Below, piece after piece: positions 39,647 through 48,934 of a DNA stretch of 64,000 nucleotides. The first letter of the stretch is position 1. Every line of letters starts with the position of its first letter. Origin of the DNA: Oceanospirillum multiglobuliferum (GTDB lineage: Bacteria > Pseudomonadota > Gammaproteobacteria > Pseudomonadales > Halomonadaceae); NCBI RefSeq assembly GCF_900167095.1, contig NZ_FUXG01000003.1, forward strand, positions 28,656 through 92,655. The letters are read 5' to 3'. The notes beneath the pieces were generated by a model. It had not been told where the DNA came from. It made no database searches and worked only from the letters and a program-made list of their open reading frames with translations. The position numbers were made by a program, and so were the translations under genes.

Positions 39647-41476
39647 ATAAGTGAGTGTCGTGTGGTGATAAAATCTTCCGCTTCCAGTTCTTTGGTTCAC
39701 TTCATTAATGAAAAGCAGTTCACTCTAACCGAGGGTGAGACCCTGCTTTGCCAAGCGCTTAAACAGCAGATTCCCCATGTCCATGAGTGTGGTGGCAAAG
39801 GCTTGTGCTCAACTTGTCGGGTTATTGTGGAAGCAGGTTTAGAGAACTGTTCTCCTGAAACAGAGGCCGAGCGAGAGATCAAATCTCGCAAAAACTTACC
39901 CTCAGAAGTGCGTTTATCTTGTCAGCTAAGACCTACAGGTTCCATCACCGTCAGGCGCTTGGTAAGAGATCACTTTGATATTCAGTTGGCACTCGAAAAT
40001 GGTTTAAACCCTAGTGCAAAAACCCAACCCATCGCGATTATGTTTTGCGACATTCGCAACTTTACAGAGTTTAGCCAGTGCCACTTACCTTATGATGTCA
40101 CCCATATTCTGAATCGTTTTTTTAGCGCTATGACCGCCGCCGTGAATATGTTTGGTGGCCATGTGGATAAGTTATTAGGCGATGGCATGATGGTACTGTT
40201 TGGTTTAGATGAGCAACAGCGCTTATCACCCAGTGATCAAGCCTTGTTTGCTGCCGAACAGATGTTGAAAAACTTACAGCAGTTGAACCAATATTATCAG
40301 TCGGTATTTGATCATCAATTTCAAATTGGTATCGGCATCGACTATGGTTACTGTTTGCTAGGTGAGTTTGGTAGTGCTGAGCACCGCAGCTTTACCGCAT
40401 TGGGACAAAGGGTTAACCGAGCCGCTCGCATAGAAAGCTTATGCAAGACCTATCAGACATGGCTATTGGTTTCGGATGATGTGCGAGAAAATTGCCAGCA
40501 GCCGCATCCCTTTACTCAATCCATGGATGTCCATTTAAAAGGTATCCGTGAAGCGACTCGAATTTGGCAACTTTGTTATCCTATTCAACAACAGCTGGCT
40601 TTAGCGCCTGAGGCTATTCATGCTGACAGCGCTCTTTCAACACAGGATCAAGATATGCTGACACAAGTTGAAGCACTATCAGAAGTAATCGGCAGCCCCA
40701 CCATTGCTGTAGCGGCCTCTTATCAGGGCGATCAAATTAAATTGTGTATTGGGTTAGTGCGCTTTCTTGAACAGCATCAGTTGGAGTTTACTATTCCAAC
40801 GGGGCACAGCTTCAATTTGACCGATTGGGTTACACTGCACTTAGATAATCGTACTGGTGTGGAAGAATATGACGCTGAGTTAAGAGTGTTTCGTACCTCG
40901 TATAAAGGGCGTGTGCAGCAAGTTAAAAATCAAAATACGCTGATTATCGACTGTCGAGAGTTTAGCTTAGTGCATGGCATGTCAGAGGTTTTAGGTTATA
41001 GAGAAAGAGGCTATCACTATCCGGCTGATGCCCGTCCACTGAAAAACTTACCCACCACCCCCTTAACCACCATGCCTGTGATTAGCCAATCTGAGCATGA
41101 TAATAAAATTGGCGTTCTGATCACTCGTACGCCAGAGCAACCTCACACCACCGCAATGGCGTTTTTATCCTCTGAAGAGGATGATATTTTTATCATCTCC
41201 TTCCCTTCAACTTTCAAAGTGCAGCAGCTTCAAAAAGATAATCGCTGCTGTTTTGCCATCGATGAGCGTGCCAGCTTCACCTTTGAAAATGCCATTGATT
41301 GGAACTACGTATTAATAGATGCAGAGGCTTATGAAGTACCGCTTGGGCATCCTATTTATGAGCCGATTAAAGCCGCATTTATCGACAAAAACCCTTGGGA
41401 GGTCGGTTTCTTTGCCAATCCAGAGGTGCGTATTTATCACTTAAAATGTTTGGGCACGCTTTTTCATAACAACTAA
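39641..41476 (+). CDS. Ferredoxin - class III nucleotide cyclase - flavin split-barrel fusion protein
   Basis: A 611-residue cytoplasmic protein. Residues ~15-105 are a 2Fe-2S ferredoxin domain with Cys50, Cys56, Cys59 and Cys94 (CX5CX2CX34C). Residues ~128-315 are a class III cyclase: metal Asp137 (FCDIRNFTEF), Asp181 (GGHVDKLLGDGMM, with the purine-reading Lys) and ALGQRVNRAARIE with transition-state Asn and Arg. The Thr before ALG suggests the class IIIb adenylate type. About 350-465 is an unassigned beta-rich region. About 475-611 resembles the PNPOx/flavin-reductase split barrel (IGVLITRTPEQPHTTAMAFL...). The likely output is cAMP under redox control. The start is uncertain: TTG 39641, or GTG 39662/39665 which trims seven or eight residues. 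Confidence 0.8.
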   Translation: MLISECRVVIKSSASSSLVHFINEKQFTLTEGETLLCQALKQQIPHVHECGGKGLCSTCRVIVEAGLENCSPETEAEREIKSRKNLPSEVRLSCQLRPTGSITVRRLVRDHFDIQLALENGLNPSAKTQPIAIMFCDIRNFTEFSQCHLPYDVTHILNRFFSAMTAAVNMFGGHVDKLLGDGMMVLFGLDEQQRLSPSDQALFAAEQMLKNLQQLNQYYQSVFDHQFQIGIGIDYGYCLLGEFGSAEHRSFTALGQRVNRAARIESLCKTYQTWLLVSDDVRENCQQPHPFTQSMDVHLKGIREATRIWQLCYPIQQQLALAPEAIHADSALSTQDQDMLTQVEALSEVIGSPTIAVAASYQGDQIKLCIGLVRFLEQHQLEFTIPTGHSFNLTDWVTLHLDNRTGVEEYDAELRVFRTSYKGRVQQVKNQNTLIIDCREFSLVHGMSEVLGYRERGYHYPADARPLKNLPTTPLTTMPVISQSEHDNKIGVLITRTPEQPHTTAMAFLSSEEDDIFIISFPSTFKVQQLQKDNRCCFAIDERASFTFENAIDWNYVLIDAEAYEVPLGHPIYEPIKAAFIDKNPWEVGFFANPEVRIYHLKCLGTLFHNN

Positions 41477-41641
41477 TTTACAAATAAAACAATAAGCTGG
41501 GAGATTAAGTTTCAGCCAGATCTCCACCAAAGCATAACCTTACTTTTATTGTTACATCTTGTAAGCATTATTACTTAGCGTTAAAGTTTCGGTATTAGCT
41601 AAACCCGCTATATACCCTGTTATGTCGCCACATGGTTGATC

Positions 41642-42193
41642 ATGCTCATGACCCGTCAAACTACCCCACGTAGCCATGAAGTTGTGCTTGGCGAGCACGA
41701 CCTTATTGTCAGTAAAACCTGTCCAAAAGGAAAAATAACCTACGCCAATCGTAAATTTATGGCCATCTCTGGTTACTCAGAACAGCAGCTGTTGGGGCAA
41801 CCTCACAATATTATTCGCCATCCTGATATGCCGAAGGCGGTTTATCGACTGATGTGGAAAGCTCTACAGCAAGGCCATGAGTTTTTTGGTTTTGTTAAAA
41901 ATAGATGTGCAGATGGCAGTTATTATTGGGTCTTTGCCAATGTTACCCCAGATCTTGACTTACAAGGTGAGTTGAAAGGTTATTACTCAGTTCGTAGAAA
42001 GCCCAATCTAGAGACGATAAAGCAGTTTATCGAACCTTTATACCGCAGCATGTTGGATATTGAAGCCGCAGGCCAAGGCGCAGGTGCCATTGATCAGTCT
42101 GTGGCCAAACTAGAGTCTTGGTTACAAGAGATCGGCATAGACTACTGTCATGCCATGATCGCACTGTATCAACAGGGTAAACTGCCTAAGTAA
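41642..42193 (+). CDS. Stand-alone Aer/CetB-like PAS sensor protein
   Basis: A ~183-residue soluble protein. Residues ~20-130 form an Aer-type PAS domain: ITYANRKFMAISGYSEQQLL, NIIRHPDMPKAVYRLMW and FVKNRCADGSYYWVFANVTP. This PAS class binds FAD in Aer. The C-terminal ~50 residues are helical (LDIEAAGQGAGAIDQSVAKL). It has no membrane or signalling domain; the partner is almost certainly the chemoreceptor 10 bases downstream, as in the Campylobacter CetB/CetA pair. Starts at 41636 (TTG), 41642 and 41648 (both ATG) are possible; none has a strong Shine-Dalgarno sequence. Confidence 0.85.
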   Translation: MLMTRQTTPRSHEVVLGEHDLIVSKTCPKGKITYANRKFMAISGYSEQQLLGQPHNIIRHPDMPKAVYRLMWKALQQGHEFFGFVKNRCADGSYYWVFANVTPDLDLQGELKGYYSVRRKPNLETIKQFIEPLYRSMLDIEAAGQGAGAIDQSVAKLESWLQEIGIDYCHAMIALYQQGKLPK

Positions 42194-42203
42194 GGGGTGA
42201 AAT

Positions 42204-43697
42204 ATGGTGAATAGCCACAACAATACCAGCCGAGGTATTCCTTTTTTACATACCCAGCTTATTTGGGGGTCAATTTTTTGCTATCTGGTGATAACCGCAA
42301 CCTTTATCTACTCTAGCTGGCAATATGGCATAGATTATTGGCATGTTGCAGGTGGAGCGGTTGTTTCAACCATACTTGCATTACAAATTATCCAAACTCG
42401 CCGGATGCTGGAAATATTAAAACGTCTCAACAACACCTTAACTCTAAGTGTAAAAGGCGAGCTACATCACCGCGTTAACAGTACTAAAGGGTTAGGGGAG
42501 TTGGGTATTGTCGCGTGGGCGCTGAATGACTTGCTTGATCAAGTAGAGAGCTACTTCAAAGAGGTCGATACTGCCTTTAGACAGGTCTCTCAAGGTAACT
42601 TTAATCGTCCCCCTTTGAGTGCGGGCTTGCCGGGGCGTATGGGCGACTCTCTGCGCTCGATTACACTGTCTATTTCAGCCATGCATGATAATCAAGCGCT
42701 ATTGAACGCCAATAGTTTGGCTTCAAATCTGCATAAAATGAACACCAGCAACCTGATTAAGAACCTTAAACAAACCCAGCAAGACTTGATTAATATTAAT
42801 GAAAGCTCTCGGTCTGTGGGTGAACAGTCAAGTTTTAATGCACAAGAAGCACAACAGTCGCTTAACTCTGTTGGTGCTATCCAAGCAGCCATTAATGAAA
42901 TTACTCACACCGTGCAACAAGTGACAGAGGTGGTGCAGGTACTTAGTCAGGACAGTACTCAGGTTGCCGCTTCCCTTATGACTATTAAAGAAATCGCTGA
43001 TCAAACCAACCTATTGGCACTAAACGCCTCCATTGAAGCGGCACGCGCAGGTGAAAATGGCAGAGGCTTCGCAGTGGTCGCCGATGAGGTTAAAGCGCTG
43101 TCACAGCGGACAAAATCAGCAGCTGAGTCTGTGGATAAAATATTGCAAGGTTTCAGCCGCCGTGTTGATGAAGTCAGCAGTGTTTCAGAACAGTCACAAA
43201 CAGTGACTCAAGAGATGAAACAGATGGTGGAGCAGTTCGAAGCCCGCTTTAACCAACTGGCACACTCCTCTGAAACATCAGCCCGAGAAGTAGAAGGGAT
43301 CTGCACAGTGATCTACCACTCCCTCGTCAAGTTGGATCATGTGGTCTACAAACAGAATGGCTATGTTGCGCTAGGGGAGCAGGATAAAGGCGCAGAATAT
43401 CAGGCGGTACAAGTGAACCACACCCAGTGCCGTTTGGGGCGGTGGTATTACGAAAACCTCAACCAAGGCCAGTTTGCACAATCTCAAGCCTATAAAGCTT
43501 TAGAAGTACCACATAAGCGAGTGCATAGTTCAGTACACCAAGCACTTGCGTTGGTTGATCAAGATTGGCAAAAAGATGTCACAGTCCGTGATGCTATTGT
43601 AGCTGCAATGCAATCCGCGGAGTCTGCCAGTGAAGAAGTGATGCACTGGATCGACCAAATGACGGAAGAACGTATGCAGCAATTAGGCTTAACCTGA
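42204..43697 (+). CDS. Methyl-accepting chemotaxis protein with C-terminal CZB zinc-binding domain
   Basis: A 497-residue receptor with no periplasmic sensor. Two close membrane helices (~17-38 and ~45-62) are followed by a HAMP-like region and a short linker. The signalling hairpin has [21 protein letters not shown] and [14 protein letters not shown]. The last ~110 residues form a chemoreceptor zinc-binding (CZB) domain with [23 protein letters not shown] (Cys-zinc motif) and VPHKRVH. Lacking its own sensor, it should read its input from the upstream PAS protein (CetAB-like) and from zinc or thiol oxidation at CZB. Start ATG 42204 after AAGGGG. Confidence 0.88.
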   Translation: MVNSHNNTSRGIPFLHTQLIWGSIFCYLVITATFIYSSWQYGIDYWHVAGGAVVSTILALQIIQTRRMLEILKRLNNTLTLSVKGELHHRVNSTKGLGELGIVAWALNDLLDQVESYFKEVDTAFRQVSQGNFNRPPLSAGLPGRMGDSLRSITLSISAMHDNQALLNANSLASNLHKMNTSNLIKNLKQTQQDLININESSRSVGEQSSFNAQEAQQSLNSVGAIQAAINEITHTVQQVTEVVQVLSQDSTQVAASLMTIKEIADQTNLLALNASIEAARAGENGRGFAVVADEVKALSQRTKSAAESVDKILQGFSRRVDEVSSVSEQSQTVTQEMKQMVEQFEARFNQLAHSSETSAREVEGICTVIYHSLVKLDHVVYKQNGYVALGEQDKGAEYQAVQVNHTQCRLGRWYYENLNQGQFAQSQAYKALEVPHKRVHSSVHQALALVDQDWQKDVTVRDAIVAAMQSAESASEEVMHWIDQMTEERMQQLGLT

Positions 43698-43743
43698 TCA
43701 AAGGCGTTATCAGTAACGGTTAAAGCTAAGGGTGGACAAACAT

Positions 43744-43782
43744 AAGGCATAGCGTTCAATCGAAAGAACGCTATGCCTTTTT
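43744..43782 (+). terminator. Strong intrinsic terminator of the PAS-chemoreceptor pair
   Basis: A perfect 14-bp stem (AAGGCATAGCGTTC and its complement) with an 8-base loop and a T-run. It separates this transcript from the convergent chemoreceptor gene. Confidence 0.9.
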
Positions 43783-43825
43783 GATCTGCTTCGAGAAAAT
43801 CTAGGCCTTGATATTTAGGTTTCAC

Positions 43826-45469
43826 TTAAACTCTAAAACGTTGCATATGCCCTGACAACACTTTGACCAGATCGCCCAGTTGATGGCCATCATGACTGGC
43901 ATGATCTGCCAAACCACTTAACTCTGCTGCATGTTGATTGATTTCATCGATCCGATACCCCATCTCTTGGATGACAGAGGTTTGCTGTTCAGTAGCCAAA
44001 GCAATCTGACTCGACATCGCATTGATGTTATCAATGCCACTCACAATACGGTGCAGGGCACCTGATGCGGTATCTGCACTGCTTACCGTTTTGGCCACTT
44101 GTGTATTGGCCGATTGCATCGCACTCACTGCATTACTCACGCCGTCCTGTAAGCGATCAATCATGGCTTGAATGTCTTGCGTTGATTGTTGTGTTTTAGA
44201 CGCCAAGGTTCTGACCTCATCGGCCACTACGGCAAACCCACGTCCAGCCTCACCCGCTCGAGCCGCTTCAATCGCCGCATTGAGTGCCAACAGGTTAGTT
44301 TGCTCAGCAATGCCACCAATCACATCCAGTACAGAGGCAATGTTTTGGCTCTCTTGCTCCAGTGCGCTGATTAACGTCACAACATTCTGCATTTCAGAAG
44401 ACAGTTTGTTGATTTGAGAAGAGGACTGGTTAATGGCATCGTTTGATGCGGCAACTTCGACATGCACATCACCCGACTGTGTTGAAGAGTGTTGAGCGCT
44501 ATTGGCGACCTCATGTATTGCACTTTGTAACTCAGACACCGCATTAAACACCTGTGCAACAGAGTGTTGTTGGCGCTGCGCACTTTGATTGGTTTGTTCA
44601 GTGTTTTTGCGCAAGCTGTTCGAAACCGATTGCATGTTTTGGGCCTGTTGCTGCGCCTCTGCAATCATCGACTGTAAAAAGACAATAAACCGATTAATCT
44701 GTTTAGAGAGACGCGCCACCTCATTATCCCCCTGAATAGGAATGCGTTGTGTTAGATCACCACCGCCATCAGCCAGATCAGACACCACCTTTTCCAGATG
44801 CTTAACAGGGCGAACCACCAACCTTGGCACATAAATCGAGGTCAGGACGGAGCAAAGTAGCGATAATAACAGCAAGGTTACTAAGGCCGTATTGGCCTGT
44901 GCCTTGGTCTCTGTAATAGATACCGCAAGCTGTGCAGAGAACGCATCAATTTTCTCCCCTAACGCGTCATACTGATCGCGTAAGGCTCCAAAAGCCTTAC
45001 CCTCCTCACCGTTTATCAGCTTCAGCGCATCTGTCGTATTTTGACTGTCAATCAGCGCCAATACTTGTTGAGCCTGCGCTTTCCATGCGGCCAATTGCTG
45101 GTTAAAGCTCTGCTCTGAGGGTAGCTCAACCCCTGTATTCGCCACCAGTGTTCGGGCTTTCATCATACGATCAACCGCCTGAGACACATTGTCGTTAAAG
45201 TCTTTCAGTGGCTCACTCTTATCCACACCTATTTGGGCGGCATTTAAATAATCTCGCATCGCGGTAGCCGCTTGGTAAAGATCTCGATCCGCATTCAAAA
45301 TTGCACTGGTGGCAGGCGTTAGTTGAGCAGCCATCACAGCAGAACGCTCGCTGACTAATTCAATTCCTTGATAACCTTTATAGCCTACACTTAACATCAG
45401 CATCCCCAGTAGTGTGACGGGAATCAGTATCTGCCAACGTAGATTGAGTGTTGAATATACTTTCATCAT
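43826..45469 (-). CDS. Methyl-accepting chemotaxis protein, four-helix-bundle sensor
   Basis: A 547-residue chemoreceptor: membrane helix 1 (~10-30), a periplasmic sensor of ~160 residues ([20 protein letters not shown] near 50-70, typical of the 4HB fold), helix 2 (~195-215), HAMP with [24 protein letters not shown], and a signalling tip [21 protein letters not shown]. There is no CheR pentapeptide. The ligand is unknown. It is convergent with the CZB receptor and divergent from the HD-GYP gene. ATG 45466 is an equally good start. Confidence 0.9.
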   Translation of the reverse strand: MMKVYSTLNLRWQILIPVTLLGMLMLSVGYKGYQGIELVSERSAVMAAQLTPATSAILNADRDLYQAATAMRDYLNAAQIGVDKSEPLKDFNDNVSQAVDRMMKARTLVANTGVELPSEQSFNQQLAAWKAQAQQVLALIDSQNTTDALKLINGEEGKAFGALRDQYDALGEKIDAFSAQLAVSITETKAQANTALVTLLLLSLLCSVLTSIYVPRLVVRPVKHLEKVVSDLADGGGDLTQRIPIQGDNEVARLSKQINRFIVFLQSMIAEAQQQAQNMQSVSNSLRKNTEQTNQSAQRQQHSVAQVFNAVSELQSAIHEVANSAQHSSTQSGDVHVEVAASNDAINQSSSQINKLSSEMQNVVTLISALEQESQNIASVLDVIGGIAEQTNLLALNAAIEAARAGEAGRGFAVVADEVRTLASKTQQSTQDIQAMIDRLQDGVSNAVSAMQSANTQVAKTVSSADTASGALHRIVSGIDNINAMSSQIALATEQQTSVIQEMGYRIDEINQHAAELSGLADHASHDGHQLGDLVKVLSGHMQRFRV

Positions 45470-45602
45470 TATGAGTGCTTCCTTATGACGTTAGGGTTAA
45501 ACCAAAGTACTCACTAAAAGTATAGCGGTCTTGCTTATAGCACACAGAGAATTGAGCAGAAAAAGATAAATCAATTTGCAGCTTATAAACTGGGGTCATG
45601 TT

Positions 45603-46826
45603 ATGCAGGAAAATCAATCATTTAAAGACTTAACACTGATGATTTCAGATGTGATTGATCAGGTGGGTGTAGACGATACACAACATGGCAAACGTGTTGG
45701 CTATATGGCTTGGAAGTGCTCAGAATATCTGAATATCCCAGAGTTTGAGCCGACTGATATACTGGTAGCGGGCCTGATCCATGATATTGGTGTGTCTTCG
45801 ACACAAGATCATGAGCTGTTGGTCACATTGTTGGATTGGGAGCGTGCGAATCTGCACTGCATTGAGGGGGTCAAGCGTCTAAATAACCTGTCCTTTTATA
45901 CCCAGTATATCGAGGTTATACAGTATCACCACACCCATTGGGACGAGCTGAAAAAACTGCCTATCAGTGATAGCAGCAAACAGGTCGCCAGTTTGATCTT
46001 TATGATTGACCGCGTGGACGCGTTGTTATTTCAATATCTTGCCGACAATCCTCATGATGAACCCGTTCATGCACGAGAGTCTATTCATGCAAGTCTGTTA
46101 GAAATGGACGGCTTCTTCAATCCAGTTATGATTGATGTGTTTGTGCAAGCCTCTATGATTGATGCCTTCTGGTTTAACCTTGAACCCAATCACCTTACTC
46201 GCTATTTGCATGCGATAGACATTCCCAAACAGATCGTGTTGGATATTTCGGCTCTTGAAGCCGTAGCGCTCATTTTAGCTGCTGCCGTAGATGCCAAAAG
46301 CCCTTATACCGCAGATCATAGCTTACACGTGGGAGCTTTAGCTGCTTACATTGGCCAACATTTTGATCTTAACTCTAAGCGGTGCCAACAACTGAAAATC
46401 GCAGGCTATTTACATGATATTGGTAAGCTACATATTCCCGATCGAATTTTAGACAAGCAAGGTCCTCTCGATGCTAAAGAGGTGATGGCCATGCATCGAC
46501 ATGGTTTTGAAGCGCGGGATATTCTAGAGCAAGTTGTGCCCTTTCAAGAGATCGCACAATGGGCTTGCCAGCACCATGAGTATTTAGATGGTTCAGGTTA
46601 CCCTTATCATTTGAGAGCGGCTGATCTGCCCATTGAGTCTAGAATTCTGACCGTGGCCGATATTTTTCAGGCTTTGGCACAGAACCGCCCTTACCGTGCC
46701 TCAATGCCTGCTGATAAAATTGTGACTATACTTTTGGGGCTTGTCCAAGAGGGTAAAATTGACCCTGATGTTGTTCATTTTGTTGAGCAGAACAAGAGCC
46801 TATGCTGGCAAATTGCGACCCAATAG
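45603..46826 (+). CDS. Tandem HD / HD-GYP protein, probable c-di-GMP phosphodiesterase
   Basis: A 407-residue cytoplasmic protein with two HD modules. The first (~20-165) keeps HGKRVGYMAW, GLIHDIGVSS, QYHHTHW and MIDRVDALL. The second (~225-400) is an HD-GYP domain: HSLHVGALAAYIG, YLHDIGKLHIPDRIL, HRHGFEARDIL, QHHEYLDGSGYP and VADIFQALAQNRPYR, with metal ligands and the GYP loop intact. It should hydrolyse c-di-GMP. ATG 45603 has GGGG at 7-base spacing and is preferred over TTG 45576. It lies 84 bases before the next cyclase gene, suggesting a synthase-hydrolase pair. Confidence 0.88.
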   Translation: MQENQSFKDLTLMISDVIDQVGVDDTQHGKRVGYMAWKCSEYLNIPEFEPTDILVAGLIHDIGVSSTQDHELLVTLLDWERANLHCIEGVKRLNNLSFYTQYIEVIQYHHTHWDELKKLPISDSSKQVASLIFMIDRVDALLFQYLADNPHDEPVHARESIHASLLEMDGFFNPVMIDVFVQASMIDAFWFNLEPNHLTRYLHAIDIPKQIVLDISALEAVALILAAAVDAKSPYTADHSLHVGALAAYIGQHFDLNSKRCQQLKIAGYLHDIGKLHIPDRILDKQGPLDAKEVMAMHRHGFEARDILEQVVPFQEIAQWACQHHEYLDGSGYPYHLRAADLPIESRILTVADIFQALAQNRPYRASMPADKIVTILLGLVQEGKIDPDVVHFVEQNKSLCWQIATQ

Positions 46827-46910
46827 CCTCCTAGGGAAAAACATCTTTTATTCTCTTATTTCATGTAAAATATTTGAAATTGAGTGATCTGAATAGGGAA
46901 ACGTTCTGCT

Positions 46911-48599
46911 ATGGGCTATCGACTACAACATTGGACTGTTGCCTTCACCCTTGGCTTACTGTTGTTTGTCTATACGCTTCATCTCCATGCTGCACCCTTG
47001 CTACTAAATCCAGAAAAGAATGGCCAATCTGCTACAGGGTATTTGAGCTATTTATTAGATCAGAATGGGCAGCTGGGCATCCAAGAAATTACAGGCTCAA
47101 CCTTTCAACCCTTAGAAGGTGAAGCACGATTAGGATTCACCGATGCCACGCTTTGGCTGGCATTAGATCTACAACAGCAGAGCACATTACCTCAAGAGTG
47201 GTGGTTGGAAGTGGTGTTTGCCTCTCTTGATGAGGTGCATCTCTATACACAAACCGCAGAGGGTCATTGGCAGCAGCAAACCTTAGGGGATCTACAACCC
47301 TTTGCCCAGCGCCCCATTGAATACCGAAACTTTATTTTTCCTTTCCAGCTCAACAACAACCAGTTACAACGGATTTATTTACAAATCCGTACCCAAGACA
47401 GCTTGGTCGCACCGATTCGGATTTGGTCAGTGAAGCAGTTTCAGCGTTGGCACTTAATGGAAAACCTACTGTTAGGGCTAAGCTTCGGCATCATGCTGGC
47501 TATGTTCATCTATAACGCCATTCTTTGGTGGGTGTTAAGAGATCGCTTATACGGCTACTACTTAATGGCCGCTGCCACCGCTATTCTGACCATTACCGAG
47601 CTTAATGGTTATGCCTTTCAATATTTCTGGCCAAATAGTATTTGGCTTGCCAACTACCAGCATGTATTAGTGCCTGCCGCTTATTTTGTTGCATTGACTG
47701 CATGGGGGCGCATGTTCTTAAACACGGCGCAACGCACGCCTCGATTGGATATTGGGCTGAGGCTGGTTAATCTGTTTGCAGCCCTAATGTTGCTCTCTGT
47801 CGTGGTGGGAGAATATCGCTTAGGCAATATCATGTCGTTTGTGGTGGGTTTGTATACGATGATTCTGTTCAGTTGGGTCAGTATCAAAGTCGCACTGACC
47901 CAGTTTCTGCCCGCCAAACTGTTTATGGCGGCCCAACTATTCCCGCTTATTGGCGCGGCCTTAACCGTCTCCAGAGCTTCAGGGTTAGTCCCCAACAATT
48001 TGCTGACAGAACATGGTTTTCAACTGGGTGTTACCATTGAGGTGTTACTGTTTTCTTTGGCTTTGGCGCAGCGTATTAAGCTGTTAAAAAGCGAGAAAAA
48101 GGCGGCACAAAAAAGAGCGGAAACCGATCCACTCACTGGCTTATATAACCGCGCAGGCTTGTTCCACCACAGCAAAAAGCGACTCAATCGCCCCCCTCAT
48201 AAGGTCGCTGTACTGCTGATTGACCTAGACCACTTCAAGCCGATTAACGATCAAATGGGTCATGCTGTCGGTGATCAGGTCTTGGTTACCGTTGCCGAAC
48301 GGATTTTGGCTCAAACAAGTCTCGGGATTGATGTTGTAGGTCGTCTTGGGGGAGATGAGTTTGTTGTTGTGTTAGATCAAAGCGCTGACGAGCGCGCTAC
48401 GGCAACGGCCGAACAGATCCGCAAGGCTCTGGCTTATCCTATTGTCACCACAGAGGGCGAAACCCATATCGGCGCTAGCATCGGTATCGCCTGTTCAACC
48501 GATGCCAGCAGCACACTTGAAGCCCTGATCAAGCAAGCTGATGCGTTGATGTATCAAGCCAAACGAGCAAGGCATCAGTCCCATGCCAGCTCATATTAG
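46911..48599 (+). CDS. 7TMR-DISM diguanylate cyclase
   Basis: A 562-residue membrane protein: signal peptide (~1-28), a periplasmic 7TMR-DISMED2 jelly-roll domain (~35-175; GEARLGFTDATLWLALDL), seven membrane helices (~182-395; LLLGLSFGIMLAMFIYNAILWW is typical) and a C-terminal GGDEF domain. The active site is RLGGDEF. No RxxD inhibitory site precedes it (LGID instead), so product inhibition is not expected. DISMED2 domains are thought to bind carbohydrates or related ligands. The start ATG is at 46911. It is probably co-transcribed with the HD-GYP gene. Confidence 0.9.
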   Translation: MGYRLQHWTVAFTLGLLLFVYTLHLHAAPLLLNPEKNGQSATGYLSYLLDQNGQLGIQEITGSTFQPLEGEARLGFTDATLWLALDLQQQSTLPQEWWLEVVFASLDEVHLYTQTAEGHWQQQTLGDLQPFAQRPIEYRNFIFPFQLNNNQLQRIYLQIRTQDSLVAPIRIWSVKQFQRWHLMENLLLGLSFGIMLAMFIYNAILWWVLRDRLYGYYLMAAATAILTITELNGYAFQYFWPNSIWLANYQHVLVPAAYFVALTAWGRMFLNTAQRTPRLDIGLRLVNLFAALMLLSVVVGEYRLGNIMSFVVGLYTMILFSWVSIKVALTQFLPAKLFMAAQLFPLIGAALTVSRASGLVPNNLLTEHGFQLGVTIEVLLFSLALAQRIKLLKSEKKAAQKRAETDPLTGLYNRAGLFHHSKKRLNRPPHKVAVLLIDLDHFKPINDQMGHAVGDQVLVTVAERILAQTSLGIDVVGRLGGDEFVVVLDQSADERATATAEQIRKALAYPIVTTEGETHIGASIGIACSTDASSTLEALIKQADALMYQAKRARHQSHASSY

Positions 48600-48603
48600 C
48601 GCG

Positions 48604-48915
48604 TTAGAAACACTCCATTCGAATCACATCATAGGCGGGTTCTTCATAAGGATGCGCCAGCTTCATGGCCGCCACCGCTGAGCGAATATGCTGCTCATCG
48701 CAAACCAGTTCAACTCGATACTCAACAACTGTTTCTAGCTGACCGCGTTCACCTAAAAAAGGATGGCTACCTTCGAGTGCTCTAAACTGCCCTTCGCCTT
48801 TCAGTTGAAAACAGCAGCGATCATAATGGCCTATTTTACCTGCACCTGTGGCAAAGACGGCCTGTTTTACGGCTTCAAGATGTGACTCTGGCACAAAAAA
48901 AGTGAATTTATACAT
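48604..48915 (-). CDS. NIF3/YqfO-like PII-fold small protein
   Basis: A 103-residue protein equal to the insert domain of NIF3/YqfO proteins: YKFTFFVPESHLEAVKQAVF, GAGKIGHYDRCCFQ, GQFRALEGSHPFLGERG and AHPYEEPAYDV. The fold resembles PII/CutA. Function unknown; a metal-binding or regulatory role is only inference. ATG 48915 has AAGGA at 6 bases and is preferred over ATG 48921, which directly abuts it. Its stop lies 4 bases from the stop of the convergent cyclase gene, and it follows the pseudouridine synthase gene on the same strand. Confidence 0.85.
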   Translation of the reverse strand: MYKFTFFVPESHLEAVKQAVFATGAGKIGHYDRCCFQLKGEGQFRALEGSHPFLGERGQLETVVEYRVELVCDEQHIRSAVAAMKLAHPYEEPAYDVIRMECF

Positions 48916-48934
48916 GGTCATTCCTTATGGTGTG

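Noticed and set aside
41477-41641. Sigma-28 promoter before the PAS sensor (TAAAGTTT at 41582)
   Set aside because: No GCCGATAA-like element lies at the required distance, so a flagellar-type promoter is not supported.
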